A DNA stretch of 64,000 nucleotides from NCBI GenBank assembly GCA_963969495.1, contig OZ018321.1, positions 103,395,578-103,459,577 of the forward strand, given 5' to 3'. Position 1 is the stretch's first letter. Every line of letters begins with the position of its first letter. Below, in pieces: positions 56,870 to 64,000 of the stretch. The DNA comes from Ceratothoa steindachneri. Lineage: Eukaryota; Arthropoda; Malacostraca; Isopoda; Cymothoidae. The position numbers were made by a program, and so were the translations under genes. The notes beneath the pieces are model-generated. The model was not told where the DNA came from. It saw only the letters and a program-made list of their open reading frames with translations, and did not search any database.

Positions 56870-58454
56870 CAGTTTCCCGCTTCAGACTTTCCATTCACAC
56901 CTTGCGCTCTCAGTCTAATCCAACACTTTTCACTCGAATGTCCTTCCATCGCACAATAGCTACATACATTCCTCTGGTCACGACACATCCTTGCATAATG
57001 ACCAGCCTTTCCACAATTACCACATGCATATTTCATACTTTCCCCAGCAGTTGCCCCACCATTCAACCTCGGACAATCTTTCTTCAAATGGCCTATTTCT
57101 TTACACTCGAAGCACTCTTTCACACTTTCCTGGCAATCCTTTATCATATGCCCTTTCTTACCACACCCAAAACATGCACCAGATGTCCACCTACATTCTG
57201 CCAACATATGACCTTTCCTTCCATACCAACGACATTCTACAATCTTTCTCCCACCATTCGGTCTCTCGTTTGCTGGGACATACCTCGGTTTCTCTCTCAT
57301 ATATCTGTTCACATGCTTGAAATTCATCTGCCCCCTTCCATTCGACCACCCTCCATTTACCCATCCATTTTGCCGGCCCAGGAAGTTTGCCATCACTCCA
57401 GTTGGTGCAGCCTTCAGAGCATCCCTGTAGCTGACAAACTGCTGGGGTGGATGAAAGCTCCTGGGCTTCTTACCCCCAACATTCACACTGTACCATCCAT
57501 CCTCTTCTAGATCGCTTTCATCATCAAATCGTCCATCTTCTAACAGTTCCAACACATCCTCCCACATCAACCGTTCACCTGTCAGTCTCACTCTCTCCTT
57601 TCTCTTTCCACTCAGCCATTCACTCACTTTTCGCGGGATTGTGTCCAAAAACTCCTCATCAGTGGTTTACATTCATTTATATCATCATCACCATACCTCG
57701 TTCTTGCCATACTCTCAAGCCTATGTGCATACATGTTCACACTTTCACTCTTCCCCATTCAAGCCTTCTCAAATTCATTCACCCTTTTATACTTCATACT
57801 CTCTTTCATTCGTTTCACCTGCCCAATCAATCTCTTCTTCACTACATCGTACTTTGGCTCTCCCACACTCGTTATCACTCGCAAGAACTCCAACACTTTC
57901 CCATCCAAACAATTTCCCAGAACACTCACCCAGTGACCCTTGTTCTGCGGGTACTTGAGCTTGCAGTACCGCTCAAAATCCCCAAAGAACTCATCCATAC
58001 TCTTTTCCCCATGCAATCTAAACTTATCAATCCTTGGCACTTCCCTAATCAAAATTCCTTTCCCCACATTCACTTCACTCTCCGAAGAGCTACTCTCGGT
58101 CTCACTCATTCCAATCATATCGTCACTCTCTCCCTCATCTGAGTATAGCGAATCCACACTCTTCCCTCTCGCTTTCCTATCCTTAATCTTAGAACCATGC
58201 TTACTTCCTCTCTTACTTTCCACTCTCTTCCATTCACCCCCTTTCCTACCACTCACAGTATCTTCTTTAGACTCAATCATACTGCCATCCATTCCATTTA
58301 GCGGAGTCCCTTCAGTAGGAGCAGGGGTCAGGGTTGTAGGTCCTGGGGCTGGTCCAGCCCCTCTCATCATGTTATATAGGTCCTGCATCCGTCGGTCCGT
58401 CTGATCCTGTCGGTCTCCCATTTCCTTCTTCATCCTATCAGTCTTTTCATTCAA
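56870..58454 (-). pseudogene. Gypsy G2a gag
   Basis: 58454-57759 holds a coiled-coil start (NEKTDRMKKEMGDRQDQTDR), an acidic Ser-rich stretch and a capsid-like block (IDKFRLHGEKSMDEFFGDFE, SVGEPKYDVVKKRLI). A TGA and a shift follow. 57648-56869 holds the region before the knuckles and five CCHC-type fingers. The first is damaged (CRWYGRKGHMLAEC), then CFGCGKKGHMIKDC, CFECKEIGHLKKDC, CGNCGKAGHYARMC and CSYCAMEGHSSEKC. Confidence 0.8.
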
Positions 58455-59363
58455 TAAGTTTTCCGAATTGGTAGGGCAAAACAGAGGAAGGGGGATGGCT
58501 GTTTGTGGGGGTGTTAGGACAAGTTATGACAAGTCAGGACCTGCAGCCGCACGCTCCTGCCTCGTCTATTTAAGAAGCAGTAGCTGATCGCAGATCGTCA
58601 GTCACAAATTTTTCAACACTGGAGAAAATTGAGCACCGCGCAGTGATCAAATTTTTGACCAAAGAAGGCAAGAATGCAAAAGAGATCAATGAACGCATGG
58701 TTGCAGTGTACACCGACACCGCCCCTTCCTATGCAACCATTGCTCGCTGGAATAGGGAGTTACGCCATGGTCGTAAGTCCTTTGAAGATGACCCCGTCCA
58801 GGACGCCCGTCAGACGTGACCAACGAGGACAATGTGGCCCTTGTGGAGAGGAAGATCCTCGAAAATCGACGGGTGAAAGTCGAGGAAATCGAGCGAAACT
58901 TGGAATATCACATGGAAGTGTTATCAACATCATCCACGACAATTTGGCCATGCCCAAGGTCTGCCCGTTTCTAGAAACCTCACGCCCCATCATCGACTTC
59001 AGCGTCGTCAAAGTCCACAAGGCCAGAGTTGCACAAGTTGCCCTGTGTGAGTGCGGATTTGAGGAGCTCAACCATCCCCCCTACACTCCAGATCTGGCCC
59101 CTAGTGACTACTTTTTATTAGGCCAGCTCAAGGCTACACTGCGTGGATGCCGGTTTGGGGACGATGAAAATGTCCAGCTTGCCGTCCAGGAGTGGATTGA
59201 ACAGCAGTCGGCAGATTTCTGGTTGTCGGGAATTCGAAGCCTCAGGGACAAGTGGCGCAAGTGCATTGAAGTCGAGGGTAGTTATATTGAAAAATACTAA
59301 AACACTTTTCCTCACATCTCGTTTCCTTATATCCGAATTGCAAAACTTATTGACCGCCCCTCG
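58453..59363 (+). mobile_element. mariner element, internally deleted (copy 2)
   Basis: Same family as 29542-30455 in opposite orientation. The right end is intact (cttattgaccgcccctcg then TA at 59364). The left inverted repeat lacks its outer dozen bases and abuts gypsy G2a directly at tcaataagttttccgaattg. The start codon is CTG (58619) where copy 1 has ATG. EKIEHRAVIKFLTKE, YATIARWNRE, HPPYTPDLAPSDYFL and KWRKCIEVEGSYIEKY are visible. The catalytic centre is missing at the same place as in copy 1. Confidence 0.85.
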
Positions 59364-59449
59364 TATGTATACTTTGGGGATTTCGTTTTTAACTCCGGCC
59401 TGCTCATAATAGTCTCAACTGGCCCTCACTTTGAAAAGGTTTCCCGTCC

Positions 59450-59740
59450 CTGCCCTATACCCACATATCACCTTTGCTCACAACTTAATAAACTAGCTCA
59501 AAAGCATATGCAAACCCAACTCCCTTAGAACACTCACAAACACCAACTCTAGACAACACAAACATTATTCTATGTAGAATTCATCTTCACTATGCTCTAC
59601 GCATCACAATCCTGGGCAATAAATTATCTAACACACACACACATACACAATTTTCAAACTGTGCAAAACAGCTCTCAGCATTGCAACTAGCTGCCTGAAA
59701 GCCATCCCAAAACACAACCTCCTTACTATTATTTCTTCTT
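59450..59740 (+). pseudogene. Jockey-like RT C-terminal fragment
   Basis: The + strand gives TMLYASQSWAI, then HIHNFQTVQNS and SIATSCLKAIPKHNLLTII. This matches the segment after the RT domain in Jockey-type elements, (L)YASxxW...LQxxQNxALRIATGxxxxTPxxHL. It is diverged and interrupted. The 59364-59449 part before it holds nothing clear. Confidence 0.5.
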
Positions 59741-59741
59741 A

Positions 59742-60115
59742 CATCTCACTGTCAGCTGACTTTGATGTGAGTGATTTCCATGGCGTAGTGGCACGGTTGC
59801 TGATGTCATTTCTTCTGCTCAGGGATTTGAATGATAGATACTCCCTGTGAGGAAACTACATGATCAATCCCAGGAGTCAGGTCCTTGTTGATATGATCAA
59901 TGAGCTGGAGATGGTGTCCTAAATGTGGATGAGTTTATGCATCACTGCCTGAGAACCGCTTCATTTTCTTGCCTTGATCCATCCCAGTGTTAAGGCTAGG
60001 TTCCTTTATGTTTTGAAGTGCCCCCGCCGATTTTACTTAACACAAAGACTCCTTTTGCAGAGATGGGGAAGCGAGTCAAAAGGATTTAGGGCAACTTCTT
60101 GCATGACTTGCCTCC
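59742..60115 (+). pseudogene. I-like fragment F (endonuclease region)
   Basis: cagctgactttgatgtgagt, gtagtggcacggttgctgat and gagtttatgcatcactgcct match the endonuclease part of copies A and E (21450-21680) with many changes. An internal deletion near 59995 joins it to a segment before RT (gaagcgagtcaaaaggattt). An old, short copy. Confidence 0.7.
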
Positions 60116-60402
60116 TGTTCTCCCATTATTTTAATCTGTTTTCTTTTATTATTTTAAACTTAGCCTATTAATCCGGTTTTTTGTTATTTTAAATAAGCCT
60201 ATTAATTTGTCTATTATTATTTTAAACACTTATTAATTTGGCTTTTGTTATTTTATACTAGCCTATACTCTCTTTTTATTTTAAAGTCCTCTTTTAATTT
60301 TTCTTTTGTTATTTTAACTAGCCTATTAATTTGTCTTGTTATTTTAAATTATCCTATTGTTTTCTTTTGTTATTTTAAACTAGCCTATTAATTTGTTTTC
60401 TT
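60116..60402 (+). repeat. T-rich imperfect tandem repeat
   Basis: About eight irregular units of 30-40 bp built on cttttgttattttaaactag and cctattaatttgt. AT content is very high. It lies in intron 4 about 200 bases before exon 5. Confidence 0.65.
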
Positions 60403-60611
60403 TTGTCTGCTGCCATGCTCTGGTGGTCAGGGGATGGCAAAGGAGAACTTTAAATTGGAAAATTAATCCCTAAAATAATGCATTGTATGAATTTTTGCCT
60501 GTGTCTTTCAGTTTGTAAATATTGATTTGCATTTAGGGTTGATGTTTAGAATCATTGATGCTAAGATCGACCATTTTTCACTTTCATATATACACCTTCC
60601 TTACACTGCAG

Positions 60612-60740
60612 AAATCGGGAAGTGGAAGAGGAGTCTCTTCGCCAGAGCGAGATGGTACTGGAAAAAGAGCGGCTTTATCTCCTCGAATTGATTCAGAAAC
60701 GAGAATCGATAAAGGATGAAAGGAAGCGGAAGAATCTTGA
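60612..60740 (+). CDS. tchp: Trichoplein-like gene, coding exon 5
   Basis: Acceptor actgcag|A and donor cttga|gtgagt. The first base completes a Lys codon from exon 4; 42 codons and two bases follow (phase 2 out). The peptide NREVEEESLRQSEMVLEKER continues the coiled coil and parallels the [20 protein letters not shown] stretch of vertebrate trichoplein. The gene must continue past the window, as no stop or last exon is seen by 64000. The intron before it is 19.7 kb. Confidence 0.75.
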
Positions 60741-60957
60741 GTGAGTCAGGTGACCAACCCTCAGAGCAGTCCATCCCACTTTTATCGACTCACATTTGTT
60801 TCCTTATACATAGAGGACGGGGATTTGATTTTTTGTTTAATATTAAAGGCGAAAACCAATGAGTGCATCTCACCCAGAATGTCCATAAGTAGAGAGCAGT
60901 AAAGAAAGTGGTTGAGTTAGAGGAAGTGAAAATGGGTGAAAGATAGCCGTATATGCT
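60741..60957 (+). other. Start of intron 5
   Basis: Short non-coding stretch after the exon 5 donor. I-like copy G follows directly. Confidence 0.4.
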
Positions 60958-63900
60958 CCTCTCAGCCTCATAAGGGTGCGGCAATTTGCCTTCCTGGCTG
61001 CCGTGCTGATGGGACTCAGCGCCCCGTCCGGCCCCAGCTTAGCCTCTTCTTCTTTCAGACAGCCTGTATTTCTCCCCTACAACCACTCCCACAACTTTCT
61101 CTGGTCGGCCTCTATTTTCACAGGGTAGATGCTGACCTCCTTCTCAGCTAACTATCCCGGATCGGGGCTGAGGCGTGAGGGAACAATGTTCCCTAACCCC
61201 TGAGCTCCGGTTTGGGATGGTGGGTTTTTAACAACCTACTTCATCCCCACGCCATACCTTCCTCACATCCCTTTTCCTTCTCTCTTCTCACTCTATCAAT
61301 TTTACGCCGTGTCCAAGGTGGAGCCGCCATGCTGAAGGGCTGCCAGGTCACCAGGTGGGAGGGGTGGCCTTAAATGGCGGCACCTGGCTCTGCCAGCCCC
61401 ATATGCACCCCTCGCAGAGCGGGCCACTGTGAGGGGTGATTAGCGTTTGCTTCCCGCAGAAAGAATAGGCTCCCCATGCCCGATAATGAAAAATCCAACA
61501 AAAAACATCTTCCCCTTTCCCCTTCACGATCAACGGAGCCGCCTTCGGGCAGCTCCACATAAAAAAAATGGAGATTTTCCCTCTGTCCCCACTGTGCTCT
61601 AGCAGGGGACCGTCCAAATCTCTTTAACTGGAGAGGTAGGTTACTCCTCTCGGCTTACAGGTGTAGGGGAATCCCCTCACCCCGTTGTCTGGAGGTGCCG
61701 GCACCTCCCTCTTTCCAGCGGCAGTCCACCCTTTACTTTCCAAGGGGACTGCCAAGAAAGCCAGCAGGCAGCCTATAGCGACCGCTCCCCATTGAAGCGG
61801 CTCGGTAGGGCAAACCCCCTTAAGGGAAGAGGGAAGCCAGGCTCCATCAGTCGATTCTCTCTAAGGACCTGATGGCTAGAATATTAAACCTAGCGGGGTT
61901 CAAGGGATGTCCTGCCCAGACTACTCGTGACACCGCTAGCCTTCCCCTCCCCGAGATAGACTTGGTCCTTGAGGCAACCCAGCCTCAGCTGGTACGGCCT
62001 TCCATGGGAGCGAATCCGGGCTCGGTGCCAAGCACTGAACTCGAGTACCCCCCTATGCAAGGGCCTCCTCAAACGTCTCGGGGTCTCCAAGGCAGTACAA
62101 GGAGGGGAGGGATCTCCTCATCCGGCTTGTGTCCATGTGACCACCAGAACCTTATCCATCTCACAGAAGGACCTTGCTGAGGCCGGTCAATGCGGCATGG
62201 GGGCTCCTGCCGGCGCAGGCAAGAAGCGGGTTTATTCCCTGCCCTCCTCTCTTAAAAAGAAAAAAACATGAAAAAGACTAAAAAGACTTGGGCCTCCTCT
62301 CCATCACCGGGGTCTGCGGGTACGCATGGGTCTGCTGCCACTTCGGTAAGCGACCAAGCCAAGATCGACACATCTGGCCCCGGTCGCGGAGTCCCTGACT
62401 AAGACAAACAGTGCTAGTGCACGGAGCAGAGCCTCGATTACATCAGGGCCACTCATTCAGAGACTGCCCGGCGTTTTCGAGCCCGCTGGCTTCAAACGCT
62501 TCCTGGTTATTCACTCCATTGATGGCAGCATGTTGGCTAAGGACAACATGATCTATCAGAGGAGAGCTTTAGCTAGTGTTATTGGTAGAGAGACGAAGGT
62601 GACCCATTTCTCGGACGGGAGCCTTTTGGCGAATGCGTCGAATCCCTCTGAGGCGGCGATGATTAGTTCCCTTCGGACACTTGATGGCACGCCTGTGAGT
62701 GTGACGCCGCACTCTACCATCAACCTGGTGAAAAGAGTAGTTTATGCGAGGGGAACTCATGGACTACTCCATAGAGGACATCACCTTAGAGCTGGCTGAA
62801 CATGGAGCGGTCAAGGTCGAACGTATGATGAGTAAACAGGGATAGGTCTAGACACCCACACTACACTCTTCATCACCTTCGACTGTGACAAGCTCTCTGA
62901 GTCGGTGCGTGCCGGTTGGTATCGCTACCGCGTGAAGGCCTTCGTGCCCCTGCCGCAGAGGTGCTATTACTGCCACTGCTTCGGCCATACTAATCGCTCC
63001 TGTCGACGTGCAAAGTCGGGGTTACCCGAAACCTGTGTAATTTGCTCCAAGGTCACACACGATAAGTCCAAATCGTGTGTGGCCAAGTGTGTCAATTGCG
63101 GAGAGCCGCACCCCGCTTCTTCGAAGCAATGTGGTGCGTATCTCCTTGGGAGGAAATCCTGGCCATTCAGGCTCAGGATCGTCTCTCATTTCGCGAGGCT
63201 AAGGACTTGGTCCTGGCGCACCAAGCGCTACCCAGGACGCCCTATGCCTCAATGTTGAAAGAGACACCCTCTGTTCCTGGCCCCTCCAGGCCTACGAGTA
63301 CGGTCGTTTCCACGCCCATTCGCAACCCTTCTGTGGGTTCTACCCACTCCGGGAGCTCCCCTGGTAAAGCTGGCGGCACAAAGAGTCCACACCCAGCGCC
63401 GGCTAAAACCAGGGCTCCCCTTCCCTTCCCCCAGCGTGATTGTTTCCCGTAAGGGGAAACGGTCACGCGGCTCCACCGAGTCGTTAGACTCACAGGAGCC
63501 CCCCCCCCCCCAAAGTTCTTCGCCAGGCCATCTTCCGGGGTTCCTTAAGCTGCCTCCCGAAAGGACACGCAACAAAAGAACTTCGGTTCCTTCGCCCACA
63601 CCCAGTGGTGGGCTGGGTGGCTCGGAGACGGTTCATCCTTGGAAAGAGGGCCTCCGAAGCCGTCCTGCCCGCCTAAGGTATCGAGGCGGAGGGAGGAAAA
63701 GACTGGCATGGCGAGCGCAACCTCCCCCAATAAGTTCTCGAAGGCGACAGCGCCTTCAGCGCATTGTCCAGCCAACAGCGCCCGGAGTTCTGTCTCCAGG
63801 AAGCGTACGGCCATTCCCGTGAGGGTCTTTCAATTGAATTGCCGCGGACTCCGGGCCAACTGGGAGGAGCTGCGGAGGCTCGTCTCCTCGCGTTCCCCGT

Positions 63901-64000
63901 TAGCTATCTTTTTGCAGGAGACCTTGCTGGGAGCATGCTCCCTGCACACCATCCCGGGGTATATGGGTTTTGCGACCTCACCACTACGGGATGGGTGCCG
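60958..64000 (+). mobile_element. I-like copy G, 5' half, runs off the window end
   Basis: Starts ctcataagggtgcggcaatt and carries the 5' leader, complete ORF1 region and the first 180 bases of the ORF2 endonuclease (CGGLRANWEELRRLV-type sequence, FLQETLLGA at about 63913). It is more diverged from A and E than they are from each other, but it preserves boundaries and order. ORF1 has frame breaks. The rest of the element lies outside the window. Confidence 0.8.
61476..63815 (+). pseudogene. I-like copy G ORF1
   Basis: ATG 61476 starts MPDNEKSNKK, equivalent to MPNDE in copies A, B and E. The FEPAGFKRFLVIHSIDGSM block is at 62480-62535, and FSDGSLLANASNPSEAA follows at 62610-62660. The knuckles at 62960-63140 read CYYCHCFGHTNRSC, CVICSKVTHDKSKSC and CVNCGEPHPASSKQC, all ligands kept. 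The basic tail ends near 63815. Several frameshifts (near 61560, 62270, 62750, 63150) break it. Confidence 0.75.

Larger units (their letters stand above)
54138..58454 (-). mobile_element. Ty3/gypsy element G2a, internal region without integrase or LTRs
   Basis: On the minus strand the order is gag (58454-56870), retropepsin (56830-56267), linker, RT (about 55866-55267), RNase H (54981-54560) and an OTU-like segment (about 54540-54138). PR-RT-RH is the Ty3/gypsy order. The sequence stops at 54138, where the G2b duplicate begins. No integrase, primer-binding site or LTR is present. The upstream end abuts mariner copy 2. About five frameshifts and stops disable it. Confidence 0.8.

Noticed and set aside
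51821..58404. Long + strand frames rich in His, Ser, Pro and Phe
   Set aside because: They are the antisense of the gypsy gag and pol frames. The minus strand carries the domain motifs.

Overview
The window reads as nuclear DNA of an invertebrate animal. There is one intron-bearing gene with GT/AG splice sites, coding density is low, and the rest is almost entirely transposable elements (TEs) in several layers of nesting. The mix of families (I-superfamily and CR1 non-LTR elements, Ty3/gypsy, mariner, Tc1-like, hAT) fits an arthropod, possibly a crustacean. That taxonomic guess is an inference and is weak.

The host gene is on the + strand: exons at 28040-28314, 31870-32035, 32149-32268, 40657-40883 and 60612-60740. 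It continues beyond the window. The joined reading frame is a Glu/Lys-rich coiled coil resembling trichoplein (TCHP). Its introns of 3.6, 8.4 and 19.7 kb carry most of the repeats.

Layout. 1-9 kb: AT-rich DNA with a dead CR1-like RT fragment, two foldback elements and two copies of a repeat with a tRNA-like segment. 9-11.7 kb: relics of a hAT (DUF4371) transposase and of an internally deleted CR1-like element, both on the minus strand. 11.7-15.7 kb: a young-looking CR1 element with a PHD-finger ORF1. 15.7-16.7 kb: a BED-finger hAT relic with one terminal end. 18.2-27.4 kb: a near-complete GC-rich I-superfamily element (copy A) and a short internally deleted derivative (copy B). 28-33 kb: exons 1-3, an internally deleted mariner, Tc1-like arms in inverted orientation around a Jockey-like RT fragment, and a small I-like piece. 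33.4-40.1 kb: two more I-like copies (C, D); C is split by a 1.47-kb solo LTR with a 5-bp target-site duplication (TSD). 40.9-42.4 kb: a non-autonomous hAT. 42.5-48.8 kb: I-like copy E. 48.8-58.5 kb: a minus-strand cluster of related Ty3/gypsy elements, containing a second solo LTR, an OTU-protease-like segment after RNase H, and an 845-bp direct repeat whose copies share the same disabling lesions. 58.5-59.4 kb: a second mariner with the same internal deletion. 59.4-64 kb: RT fragments, exon 5, and I-like copy G running off the end.

All recognisable I-like copies lie in the same orientation as the host gene. Most TE reading frames are broken. The frames that are open enough to draw attention are the CR1 ORF1, most of CR1 ORF2 and the RNase H frame of copy B.
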